Of a stretch of DNA of 64,000 nucleotides, positions 7,790 to 15,778 are shown in pieces (positions within the stretch are counted from its first letter, which is position 1; every line of letters begins with the position of its first letter). Made by a program: the position numbers and the translations under genes. A model generated the notes under the pieces. The model made no database searches. It saw nothing but the letters and a program-made list of their open reading frames with translations, and was not told where the DNA came from. The stretch spans positions 146,618 to 210,617 of the forward strand of contig NZ_LMKV01000030.1 of assembly GCF_001421665.1 (NCBI RefSeq), read 5' to 3'. The DNA is from Sphingobium sp. Leaf26 (lineage in GTDB: Bacteria; Pseudomonadota; Alphaproteobacteria; Sphingomonadales; Sphingomonadaceae).

Positions 7790-10333
7790 ATGGAAGAGGC
7801 CCGTTCCGATACCGCCCCATCGTCTTTCGCCTATCGCTTGCGCCGTGACGCCGGGGGCTTTTTGAGTCGCTTGGCGCCACTCTGGTCGCGGCGGCTGTTT
7901 CGCTGGGCGATCATCGCGCTGGGCGGGCTGCTGCTCGGCATGGGCCTGTTCTGGCTGATCTTCGCGCGTGGCCTGCCGGACGCAGCGACGCTGCTGGAAT
8001 ATGAGCCGCCGCTGCCGACCATCGTGCGCGACATCAACGGCCAGCCGGTCCACAGCTATGCCCGCGAACGGCGGGTCCAGCTACAATATAGCGATTATCC
8101 GCAGCAGCTTATCCACGCCTATCTGGCGGCGGAGGACAAGACCTTCTTCGAACATCATGGCGTCGACATTCCCGGCTTTGCCGGTGCGGTGGTCGATTAT
8201 GCCAGCAAGCTGGGTTCGGGCCAGCGCGCCCGTGGCGGTTCCACCATCACCCAGCAGGTGGCCAAGAACCTCCTAATCGGCGACGAATATTCGCCCACGC
8301 GCAAGGTGAAGGAGATGATCCTCGCCTACCGCATGGAAAATGTGCTGAGCAAACAGCAGATCCTCGAACTCTACCTCAACCAGATTTTCCTCGGCCGGAA
8401 CGCCTATGGCGTACAGGCCGCCGCGCGCGCCTATTTCGACAAGGATGTCGCCGACCTGCAACTCCATGAAATGGCCTATCTGTCGATCCTGCCCAAGGGA
8501 CCGGCCAATTATCGCCCCGAAAGCGAAACGGGCCATGCCCGCGCGCTCGACCGCCGCAACTGGTCCTTGGGCGAAATGGAAAAGAATGGCTGGATCACCG
8601 CCGCCCAGCGCGATGCCGCGCGCGCCCAGCCGCTCGGCACCGTCGCGGCGCACGGCTCCAGCTTCGATGCCCGCGCCGGCGGCTATTATATGGAGGAAGT
8701 GCGTCGTCGGCTGATCCAGCTATTCGGTGAAAAGGCGGAGGACGGTCCCAACAGCGTCTATGCCGGCGGGCTGTGGGTGCGCAGCCCCTATGACCCGGTG
8801 TTGCAGGACAATGTCGCGACCGCGCTGCGCAACGGGTTGCTGCGTTTCGATGCAGGGCGCGGCTGGTCCGGCCCGGTCGGCCATGTCAATGTCGACAATG
8901 GCTGGGAGCGGGAACTGGCCGCCAGCTATATCGACGTCGATTATGCGGAATGGCGCATTGCCGTGGTCATCAGTCGCAGTGCGACCGACGCCCAGATCGG
9001 CTTTGCCGACGGCAGCACCGGCACCCTGCCGGCCAGCGCCGCCAACACCCCCTATCGCAAGACCGGCGGCCCGGCATTTTCCGCGATGAAGCCAGGCGAC
9101 CTGATCGCCGTGGCGCGCAACGGATCGAACTGGGCGCTGCGCAACATTCCCGAAGTGTCGGGCGGCATGGTCGCGCAGGAAGTCCATTCGGGCCGCATCC
9201 GCGCGATGCAGGGCGGCTTCGATTCGCGCCTGTCCAGCTATAACCGCGCGACGCAGGCGATGCGTCAGCCCGGTTCCACCATCAAACCCTTCGTCTACGC
9301 CGCCGCTCTGGACGCCGGCATGACCCCGGCCTCGATCATCGTCGATGGGCCGCTCTGCGTCTATCAGGGCGCGGGCCTGGGCCAGAAATGCTTCCGCAAT
9401 TTCTCCGGCGGCAGCGCCGGTCCGCAGACGATGCGCTGGGGCGTCGAGCAGTCGCGCAACCTGATGACCGTGCGCGCCGCCAGCCAGACCGGCATGGACC
9501 GCGTCGTACGCACCATCAGGACTATGGGCATCGGCGACTATCAGCCTTATCTCTCCTTCGCGCTGGGCGCGGGCGAGACGACGGTGGAGCGGATGGTCAA
9601 CGCCTATGCGACGCTCGCCAATCAGGGGAAGCAGTTCCCGTCCAAGGTGATGGACTATGTGCAGGATCGGCGCGGCAAGGTGATCTGGCCGGAACGCTGG
9701 CGTCCGTGCGATGGCTGCAACATGGCGAACTGGGACGGCAAGCCCATGCCGCGCTTCGGCATGGAGGGCAAGCAGGTCATGAACCCGATGACCGCCTTTC
9801 AGGTCGTCCACATCGCCGAAGGCGTGATCCAGCGTGGCACCGCCACGGTGCTGGCCGATCTGAAGCGTCCCCTGTTCGGCAAGACCGGCACCACCAACGG
9901 CCCGACCAACGTGTGGTTCGTGGGCGGATCGCCCGATATCGTTGCCGGCGTCTATGTCGGCTATGACCAGCCACGGAGTCTCGGCGGCTGGGCACAGGGC
10001 GGTCGCATCGCCGCGCCGATCTGGAAGGCAGCGATGACGCCGCTGCTGGAAACCATGCCCAAGACGCCCTTCGTCGCCCCGGCCGGCATCCGCATGGTCG
10101 CGATCGACCGGCGGTCGGGCAAGCGCGTCTATGGCGCCTGGCCCGGCACCGACGCCAAGCCCGCGATCATCTGGGAAGCATTCAAGCCCGAATCCGAACC
10201 GCGCCGCACCATCCGCAAGGAAGAGGCCGAGGAACAGGCCAAGGTCGCCGCCGCCCGCGCCGACCGCGCTGTAGCCGGCGGTCGCCGCCGCACCGACGCC
10301 GACTTCCTGGAAGGGCAGGGCGGGATTTATTGA
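7790..10333 (+). CDS. mrcA: Penicillin-binding protein 1A, bifunctional peptidoglycan synthase
   Basis: Class A PBP of 847 residues that polymerises glycan strands and cross-links stem peptides. A cytoplasmic tail is followed by one membrane segment (about 38-60). The GT51 domain carries the catalytic Glu in EDKTFFEHHGVD (about 115) and the RGGSTITQQVAKN motif. An OB-like insertion (about 330-455) is typical of PBP1A. The transpeptidase domain has the three penicillin-binding motifs: STIK in QPGSTIKPF (Ser about 494), SRN in VEQSRNLM, and KTGTTN (about 701). The C-terminus is charged and probably disordered. It lies downstream of the amidase, separated by repeat B1, so it may use its own promoter. 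Confidence 0.95.
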   Translation: MEEARSDTAPSSFAYRLRRDAGGFLSRLAPLWSRRLFRWAIIALGGLLLGMGLFWLIFARGLPDAATLLEYEPPLPTIVRDINGQPVHSYARERRVQLQYSDYPQQLIHAYLAAEDKTFFEHHGVDIPGFAGAVVDYASKLGSGQRARGGSTITQQVAKNLLIGDEYSPTRKVKEMILAYRMENVLSKQQILELYLNQIFLGRNAYGVQAAARAYFDKDVADLQLHEMAYLSILPKGPANYRPESETGHARALDRRNWSLGEMEKNGWITAAQRDAARAQPLGTVAAHGSSFDARAGGYYMEEVRRRLIQLFGEKAEDGPNSVYAGGLWVRSPYDPVLQDNVATALRNGLLRFDAGRGWSGPVGHVNVDNGWERELAASYIDVDYAEWRIAVVISRSATDAQIGFADGSTGTLPASAANTPYRKTGGPAFSAMKPGDLIAVARNGSNWALRNIPEVSGGMVAQEVHSGRIRAMQGGFDSRLSSYNRATQAMRQPGSTIKPFVYAAALDAGMTPASIIVDGPLCVYQGAGLGQKCFRNFSGGSAGPQTMRWGVEQSRNLMTVRAASQTGMDRVVRTIRTMGIGDYQPYLSFALGAGETTVERMVNAYATLANQGKQFPSKVMDYVQDRRGKVIWPERWRPCDGCNMANWDGKPMPRFGMEGKQVMNPMTAFQVVHIAEGVIQRGTATVLADLKRPLFGKTGTTNGPTNVWFVGGSPDIVAGVYVGYDQPRSLGGWAQGGRIAAPIWKAAMTPLLETMPKTPFVAPAGIRMVAIDRRSGKRVYGAWPGTDAKPAIIWEAFKPESEPRRTIRKEEAEEQAKVAAARADRAVAGGRRRTDADFLEGQGGIY

Positions 10334-10380
10334 GGGGGGGGGGCGCCATCGAGGCCCCCTTCGATTATGTCCGCCTTTGT

Positions 10381-11019
10381 TCAGGAGGTGCGCAGATACA
10401 CCGCATTGGATGGTGTCGAAGCGGCATATCTATAGCCATGGCCTGTCAGCAACTGGTCGAGCGCCGCATAGGCCGGGTTGCCATAGGCCATTTCCACGCA
10501 CACGACGCTTGGCCGCCAAAGGTCCAGCGCGGCCGTTTCCAGCACCGCAAGGTCATGGCCTTCCGCATCGACGGACAGCACCCCGTAATTTTTCGGCACA
10601 TCATGCTTGCGCAGCAGGTCGCTCAGAGGGGCCGTCTCGACGTTGATCTTGACCGATCGCAGGCCGAAGGGAACCCCTTCCGGCGAGAGCGACGATCCCA
10701 TCTGTAACAGATCGCGGTCCGGTTCGTCGGTAACGAAGAACTCCGCCATGCCGGCGACTGGGGCGATCGCCTTTTCCTCGACGATGACCCCTGGCTTGCC
10801 CGCATAGATGTCGCGGCAATGCTGTGCGAACTTCGCAATCGGCTCGACCAGCAGCAGGTTCCAGCCCTTTTGGCCGAAAAGCCAGCTATTGCTCCAGCTT
10901 TTCCCGTCATTGGCGCCTACGTCGATAAAATAGGGCGCATAATCATGTCCGCTGGCGCCAAGTACCGATGCGATGACGACATCCTCGTTGAACTGGCTGA
11001 AGCTCGCGTCGATTTGCAT
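10381..11019 (-). CDS. FkbM-family methyltransferase
   Basis: A 212-residue SAM-dependent methyltransferase of the FkbM type, which O-methylates sugars or other metabolites. Visible marks are QFNEDVVI at the N-terminus, the SAM loop IDVGANDG, LLLVEPI at the end of strand 2, and the family signature LSVDAEGHDLAVLE. The size matches single-domain members. A good Shine-Dalgarno (GGGAGGCAGG) precedes the ATG at 11019. The gene is convergent with PBP1A and stands alone. Repeat A1 ends only ~20 bases upstream of the start, so any promoter lies in or beyond the repeat. The substrate is unknown; a glycan is the best guess. Confidence 0.88.
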   Translation of the reverse strand: MQIDASFSQFNEDVVIASVLGASGHDYAPYFIDVGANDGKSWSNSWLFGQKGWNLLLVEPIAKFAQHCRDIYAGKPGVIVEEKAIAPVAGMAEFFVTDEPDRDLLQMGSSLSPEGVPFGLRSVKINVETAPLSDLLRKHDVPKNYGVLSVDAEGHDLAVLETAALDLWRPSVVCVEMAYGNPAYAALDQLLTGHGYRYAASTPSNAVYLRTS

Positions 11020-11038
11020 ATCCTGCCTCCCGTGGGTC

Positions 11039-11143
11039 TAGAGCGCGCTGCGTTGAATCCGACGCAGGTCGCGCGCTCTAGTTTTTTGTTTTCGCATCGT
11101 TTTAAGCGAAAAAGCGGTTCCCACTTGTTCGCACGATGCTCTA
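11039..11143 (+). repeat. Intergenic repeat family A, copy 1
   Basis: A 105-base element with ends TAGAGC and GCTCTA. It starts with the imperfect palindrome GAGCGCGCTGCGT...GCGCGCTC followed by GTTTTTTG, which is terminator-shaped, and then the conserved CGCATCGTTTTAAGCG. Other copies are at 30837, 36512 and 56041. Confidence 0.9.
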
Positions 11144-11198
11144 TTGCGCTTAGGGAGGCCAGGGGGGCGTGGCAAGATGGGCCACATGGCATTTCAGC

Positions 11199-11245
11199 GT
11201 CCCAAAGCATTCGTCCCGGCCGGGACCGGACGAATGCTTTGGGAC
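11199..11245. terminator. Perfect 17-bp hairpin after the 142-residue gene
   Basis: Arms 11199-11215 and 11229-11245 are perfectly complementary around a 13-base loop. It begins seven bases beyond the stop codon of the minus-strand gene at 11253. No U-tract follows on either strand, so it is more likely an mRNA 3'-end protector or a Rho-assisted site than a standard intrinsic terminator. Confidence 0.55.
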
Positions 11246-11252
11246 AATGTGG

Positions 11253-11681
11253 CTAGGCCGCCGTGCGCCGCGCGGACTGGCCCAATTCCATGTCCATCAA
11301 CAACTGGACCGATCGCAGTGCGCAGCAGAACGTACAAAGCAGCGCGTCGCTGCATGTGTGGACGAACGGCGCGGTTCGCCGGCCCTGCAACAGGTTGATC
11401 AGGCGATTTTCGTCATCGGACAGGGCGGTGCCCCGGCCCAATCGCAGCGGGCGGCCAAGCAGCGTGACGGTCAGGTCGAGCAGGCTGTCGATCGCCGGCA
11501 GCATCTGGCCGCAGCCATAATGGCCGAGCCGTGCGTAGAGACTGGTCAATGTCGGCCGCTGCTGGCGGCGGGCGTGGCCCCAGCAGCGCACGGCGTCGAG
11601 AAACAGGAACAGCGCCGAAGGACTTTGGCGTGCGATGGTCGAATGCGTGGCCAATGGGGCAGTCTTATGGGTGGTGGTCAT
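11253..11681 (-). CDS. Hypothetical protein, 142 aa
   Basis: I do not recognise a family. The protein has a helical central part (about 55-110) with LPAIDSLLDLTVTLLGRPLRLGRG and SDDENRLINLLQG segments and several cysteines near the C-terminus (C..LLCTFCC). It has no signal peptide or clear membrane segment. The frame is open across the whole stretch between repeat A1 and the prfB leader, and a strong hairpin directly follows its stop, which supports a real gene. The start at 11679-11681 has only a weak AAGGC ribosome site. Confidence 0.6.
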   Translation of the reverse strand: MTTTHKTAPLATHSTIARQSPSALFLFLDAVRCWGHARRQQRPTLTSLYARLGHYGCGQMLPAIDSLLDLTVTLLGRPLRLGRGTALSDDENRLINLLQGRRTAPFVHTCSDALLCTFCCALRSVQLLMDMELGQSARRTAA

Positions 11682-11971
11682 GGGATAGCCTTATATGAAG
11701 CCTGTCCCCCTTTTTGCCGCGCCGGCTGACCTGCGTTGGATCGGCTCTGCGCGCACCCCTGTTAGCGTCCTGATATATCCCGAAAATTTCCGATTTGCGC
11801 GCGGCTTGCAATAGTCCGGCGGAGGCTTTTCGGCGGACGGCATTTCGCGTGCGACAAGGCAGGTGCTTGACGAACGGCCATTTCCTCAAGAAGGACGGCC
11901 GTTCGACAAATCGGGGGCGAACGCCTAGTTGGCTTTTCGACCGCTGAGGCGTGAAAGTTGGAGAATCAGTC
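11682..11971 (+). promoter_or_regulatory. Leader/promoter region of prfB
   Basis: This 290-base gap between two divergent genes has no gene of its own. It contains an inverted repeat CGAACGGCC/GGCCGTTCG (11871-11879 and 11897-11905) about 70 bases before prfB that could be an operator or leader hairpin. Confidence 0.4.
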
Positions 11972-13099
11972 ATGCGCGCCGAAGCGCAGCAATATATCGA
12001 TCGTATCGACGCCGCGCTGGCCTTGCTGCGCCAATCGCTGGACTGGGACCGTGCCCTGCGCCGCCTGGACGAATTGAACGCGCGCGTGGAAGACCCGACC
12101 CTGTGGGACAATGCCAAGCTGGCGCAGGAGGTGATGCGCGAGCGCACCCGCCTGGACAGCGCGATCGGCGCGACCCGCGCGATCGGGACGGACAAGAGTG
12201 ACACTGCCGAACTCATCGAAATGGCGGAGGCCGAGGGCGATGAAGATATGGTGACCGAAGCCATCGCGTCGCTCAAGGCGCTGGCCGACCGCGCGGATGA
12301 GGACAAGATCAAGGCGTTGCTGTCCGGCGAGGCCGATGGGAGCGACAGCTATCTGGAAATCCACGCCGGTGCGGGTGGCACCGAAAGCCAGGACTGGGCC
12401 GAAATCCTGTCTCGCATGTATCGCCGCTGGGCCGAACGGCGCGGCTACAAGGTCGAACTGGTCGATTATCAGGCGGGCGAAACCGCCGGCATCAAGTCCG
12501 CGACCTTCCTGATCAAGGGCGAGAATGCCTATGGCTATGCCAAGACCGAAAGCGGCGTCCACCGCCTGGTCCGCATCAGCCCCTATGACAGCGCGGCGCG
12601 TCGCCATACCAGCTTCTCGTCGGTATGGGTCTATCCGGTGATCGACGACAACATCGACATCGAGGTCAAGGAAAGCGACCTCAAGATCGACACCTATCGC
12701 GCATCGGGCGCGGGTGGGCAGCACGTCAACACCACCGACTCCGCGGTCCGCATCACCCACGTTCCTTCGGGCATCATCGTGGCATCGCAGAATGACCGGT
12801 CGCAGCACAAGAACCGCGCGACCGCGATGAACATGCTGAAGGCGCGCCTGTACGAAGCCGAACTGCGCAAGCGGGAAGAAGCGGCCAACACCGATTATCA
12901 GGCCAAGACCGAAATCGGTTGGGGTCACCAGATCCGCTCCTACGTCCTCCAGCCCTATCAGCTGGTGAAGGATTTGCGCACCGGCGTCACCTCGACCGCG
13001 CCGGACGATGTGCTGGACGGGGCGCTCGATCCCTTCATGGCTGCCGCCCTCAGCCAAAAGGTGACGGGCGAGAAGGTCGATGTGGAGGATGTCGACTGA
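11972..13099 (+). CDS. prfB: Peptide chain release factor 2
   Basis: Class I release factor reading UGA and UAA stop codons, 375 residues. The start at 11972 (MRAEAQQYID) follows a GGAG site at 11960-11963; an upstream in-frame GTG at 11951 is less likely. The GGQ peptidyl-hydrolysis motif is in GAGGQHVNTTDSAVRITH (about 248-250). The codon-recognition tripeptide position reads SPY rather than the textbook SPF. The frame is continuous through the region where many bacteria have the +1 programmed frameshift (near RQSLDWD), so that autoregulation is absent. The next gene overlaps its stop codon by one base (TGATG), indicating co-translation. Confidence 0.96.
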   Translation: MRAEAQQYIDRIDAALALLRQSLDWDRALRRLDELNARVEDPTLWDNAKLAQEVMRERTRLDSAIGATRAIGTDKSDTAELIEMAEAEGDEDMVTEAIASLKALADRADEDKIKALLSGEADGSDSYLEIHAGAGGTESQDWAEILSRMYRRWAERRGYKVELVDYQAGETAGIKSATFLIKGENAYGYAKTESGVHRLVRISPYDSAARRHTSFSSVWVYPVIDDNIDIEVKESDLKIDTYRASGAGGQHVNTTDSAVRITHVPSGIIVASQNDRSQHKNRATAMNMLKARLYEAELRKREEAANTDYQAKTEIGWGHQIRSYVLQPYQLVKDLRTGVTSTAPDDVLDGALDPFMAAALSQKVTGEKVDVEDVD

Positions 13100-13818
13100 T
13101 GATTCGGGCGGTTCTGGCGGGCGCATTTCTCCTGCTGACCGCCTGCGATCAGCTGAGCGGCGGTAAGGAGACGCATCGTGCCGCCGCTGCGGCCCCGTTC
13201 CCCCAGGCCGACCGGCCGGTCGCGCCGATCGTGTCGACCCGCTGGTCGAGCGAGGAGTCCCGCGACCGGGTCAATGAGGCGGCGGATATCATGGACCGGG
13301 CGGGCATCCGCCCCGGCATGACCGTCGCCGATATCGGCGCGGGCGAAGGCTATTATACGGTGCGCCTTGCCAAACGGGTGGGCGTGCGAGGCCGTGTCCT
13401 GGCCGAGGATATCATGCCCGAGGTGATCGAGGCCTTGTCGCGCCGCATCACGCGTGAGAAGTGGGACAATGTCAGCGTAAAGCTGGGCGCACCGGAAGAC
13501 CCGCGCCTGCCCCAGAACAGTTTCGACCGCATCCTGATGGTCCATATGTATCATGAGATCGCCGAGCCTTACGCTTTTCTCTGGCACCTCAGTCCGGCGC
13601 TGAAGAAAGACGGCGAATTGATCGTGGTCGACGCCGACCGGCCGACCGACCAGCATGGCACGCCGCCACGCCTGCTCGCCTGCGAACTGGCCGCCATGGG
13701 CTTTCGCATGGAGGAGCTGATCCCCAAGCCGACCGCCGGCGGCTACCTCGCCCGCTTCCGCCGCATCGCCGCGCGCCCCGACCCCGCCAGCATCGTGCCC
13801 TGCGCCTTCCAGGGCTGA
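13099..13818 (+). CDS. Class I SAM-dependent methyltransferase-like lipoprotein
   Basis: A 239-residue protein with a lipoprotein signal peptide (lipobox LLTAC, cysteine 16), followed by a Rossmann methyltransferase fold. Motif I is VADIGAGEGYYTVRLA (about 77-92), with an acidic residue after strand 2 (VLAEDI) and DRILMVHMYHEI as the motif IV region. The start overlaps the prfB stop (TGATG), so it is translationally coupled to release factor 2. A methyltransferase in the periplasm is puzzling because SAM is cytoplasmic. The protein may bind another ligand, or the N-terminus may be a membrane anchor facing inward. I have seen similar proteins annotated in proteobacteria without a proven function. 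Confidence 0.8.
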   Translation: MIRAVLAGAFLLLTACDQLSGGKETHRAAAAAPFPQADRPVAPIVSTRWSSEESRDRVNEAADIMDRAGIRPGMTVADIGAGEGYYTVRLAKRVGVRGRVLAEDIMPEVIEALSRRITREKWDNVSVKLGAPEDPRLPQNSFDRILMVHMYHEIAEPYAFLWHLSPALKKDGELIVVDADRPTDQHGTPPRLLACELAAMGFRMEELIPKPTAGGYLARFRRIAARPDPASIVPCAFQG

Positions 13819-13864
13819 TCCGCTGCGACTTGCCCGTTGCGACAGCATTGGGCTAGGCAGGTGC

Positions 13865-14116
13865 ATGCATTTCGATGACCAGCTCCTGCGCTATTTCGGC
13901 ACCACCAATTTCGACAGCCTGCCCGCCACGACGATCGAGGCCGGGATCGACCGGATGTGCGTCGACCTCGGTCTGGAGGAGGATCGCGGCCGGCGCTTTG
14001 CGCTCTGGTCGCTGCTCTACCTGCTGGGCGCCGCGCCCGGTCTGGACGTCGCCTTTACGGAAGAAGCGGACCGGGAAGCGGCGCGCAATTTCATGGACCT
14101 GACGGATCAGGCTTGA
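13865..14116 (+). CDS. Hypothetical protein, 83 aa
   Basis: A small acidic protein with no signal peptide and no recognised family. The sequence (starts MHFDDQLLRYFGTTNFD, helical RFALWSLLYLLGAAP segment at about 44-58) looks like a compact helical protein rather than a shadow, and the frame shows normal high-GC third-position bias. It lies 46 nt after the methyltransferase lipoprotein on the same strand and before a terminator-like hairpin, so it probably ends the prfB transcript. Confidence 0.65.
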   Translation: MHFDDQLLRYFGTTNFDSLPATTIEAGIDRMCVDLGLEEDRGRRFALWSLLYLLGAAPGLDVAFTEEADREAARNFMDLTDQA

Positions 14117-14121
14117 TTGCT

Positions 14122-14142
14122 ACTCATCGGTGGATGAGTTTT
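14122..14142 (+). terminator. Weak intrinsic terminator after the prfB operon
   Basis: Seven-base arms ACTCATC/GATGAGT with a GGTG loop, followed by TTTTG. It stands six bases after the stop of the 83-residue protein. Confidence 0.5.
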
Positions 14143-14218
14143 GATGAAGCCCGCATCATCCTCTTTCCTTACGTCTCTTGGCGGATAAGAGGCTACGACA
14201 TTATCTCAGGAGGATCGG

Positions 14219-15268
14219 ATGGATTATCGCACGCTTGGCCGCACGGATATCAACGTCAGCCTGATCTGCCTGGGTACCATGACCTGGGGGTCGCAGAATA
14301 GTGAAGCGGAGGCGCACGAGCAGCTAGACTATGCCGTCGCGCAGGGCGTCAATTTCATCGACACGGCGGAAGGCTATCCGGTCACGCCGGTCAGCGCCGA
14401 TACGCAGTTCCTGACCGAAACCTACATCGGCAACTGGATCGCACAGCGCGGCAAGCGCGACGACATCGTGCTGGCGACCAAAGTGTCCGGGCCATCGCGC
14501 GATCCGATCCGCAAGTTCCGCGGCGGCAACCACCGGCTCGACCGGCGCAACATCCTCCAGGCGGTGGACGACAGCCTGACCCGGCTGAAGACCGACTATA
14601 TTGACCTGTATCAGGTGCATTGGCCCGACCGCCCGGTGCCCTCCTTCGGCCGGCGCGGCATCGCGACGATCGAGGACACGGCCGAAACCGTGTCGATCGA
14701 GGAAACGCTAAGCGCGCTGGCGGAACTGGTGCAGGCGGGGAAGGTTCGCCAGATCGGCCTATCCAACGAAACGCCTTGGGGCGTGAGCGAATATCTGCGC
14801 CTGTCGCGCGATGCCGGCCTGCCCCGCGTGGCGTCGATCCAGAACGCCTATAACCTGCTCAACCGCACGTTCGAGATCGGCCTGTCCGAATTCGCCCTGC
14901 GCGAAGATGTGGGGCTGCTCGCTTATTCGCCACTGGCCGGTGGCAATCTGACCGGCAAATATCTCGGCGGCGTCATCCCGGCCGGATCACGCCGCGATGT
15001 ATCGCGCCAGTTCGTGCGCTACGACCTGCCCAATCAGGCTGTTGCCAGCGCGCGCTATGTGGCGATCGCCCATGCCTTCGGGCTGGACCCGGCGCAGATG
15101 GCGCTGGCCTTCGTCAATGCTCAGCCCTTCGTCACCTCGAATATCATCGGCGCGACCAGCCTGGAGCAGTTGCGGACGGACATTGCCAGCATAGATATTC
15201 GCCTGACATCGGAGCAACTGGCTGCGATCGAGGATGTTCATCGCCTCATTCCCGATCCCTGCCCCTGA
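14219..15268 (+). CDS. Aldo/keto reductase (Tas-like)
   Basis: NAD(P)H-dependent oxidoreductase of 349 residues with a TIM-barrel fold. The start MDYRTLGRTDINVSLICLG is the standard family opening and is preceded by a strong CAGGAGGATC ribosome site. The catalytic tetrad is visible: Asp and Tyr in FIDTAEGYP, Lys in LATKVSG and His in YQVHWPD. Length and the inserted SADTQFLTETYIGNWI segment match the Tas branch. It is a single gene, and its substrate cannot be predicted. Confidence 0.93.
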   Translation: MDYRTLGRTDINVSLICLGTMTWGSQNSEAEAHEQLDYAVAQGVNFIDTAEGYPVTPVSADTQFLTETYIGNWIAQRGKRDDIVLATKVSGPSRDPIRKFRGGNHRLDRRNILQAVDDSLTRLKTDYIDLYQVHWPDRPVPSFGRRGIATIEDTAETVSIEETLSALAELVQAGKVRQIGLSNETPWGVSEYLRLSRDAGLPRVASIQNAYNLLNRTFEIGLSEFALREDVGLLAYSPLAGGNLTGKYLGGVIPAGSRRDVSRQFVRYDLPNQAVASARYVAIAHAFGLDPAQMALAFVNAQPFVTSNIIGATSLEQLRTDIASIDIRLTSEQLAAIEDVHRLIPDPCP

Positions 15269-15280
15269 AGGCAAGGCCGA

Positions 15281-15580
15281 TCACGCGGCGCGGGGCGGCC
15301 GGGCTTCCTGTTCCGACCTATCCGCAAGGGCAGGGGCATCCGCCATGGCGGCGATCCCCTGCCACCAATCGTCGAGCGGCGGAATCAGGATCGACAAGGC
15401 GCCATGACGCGGACGGGCATGCCAGATCAAGCCGTCGCTCCAGAAGCGCCAGCGCGGATCGCTATTGACGGGACAGTGGTGAAATCGCGCCAGCGCGCCG
15501 GTTTTGGCAGGATCGATGTGACGCAATTCGCTGGGAACCGAGCGTATGCTGCCATCGGGATATCGTACATCAATCGCCAT
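15281..15580 (-). CDS. Hypothetical protein, 99 aa
   Basis: A small soluble protein starting MAIDVRYPDGSIRSVP at 15580 with a strong AAGGAGG ribosome site; an upstream in-frame ATG (15610) lacks one. Trp-rich motifs (RWRFWSDGLIWHARPRHG, DDWWQGIA) suggest a compact domain I cannot name. It is convergent with the aldo/keto reductase, the two stops being 12 bases apart, and divergent from the siderophore receptor. Confidence 0.65.
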   Translation of the reverse strand: MAIDVRYPDGSIRSVPSELRHIDPAKTGALARFHHCPVNSDPRWRFWSDGLIWHARPRHGALSILIPPLDDWWQGIAAMADAPALADRSEQEARPPRAA

Positions 15581-15778
15581 CGCATCCTCCTTACCCACCA
15601 AACGCTTCACAAGCCTTTGAGTTCATTACGGCTTGCAGTCCTATCACAGGATTTTTACGCAAAGGTTCGCCGAGCGGATCGCGAAAGCGGATCATTATAA
15701 ATTCGACAAACGCAATTGCGAATCCATCGCATTATCTGTAGGGCGCGTCTCAATCGGAATACCAAAAGGGGCGTTGGA

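Noticed and set aside
10331..10360. G10 run and weak hairpin after PBP1A as terminator
   Set aside because: The stem is only six bases with no T-run; noted but not strong enough to list as a feature.
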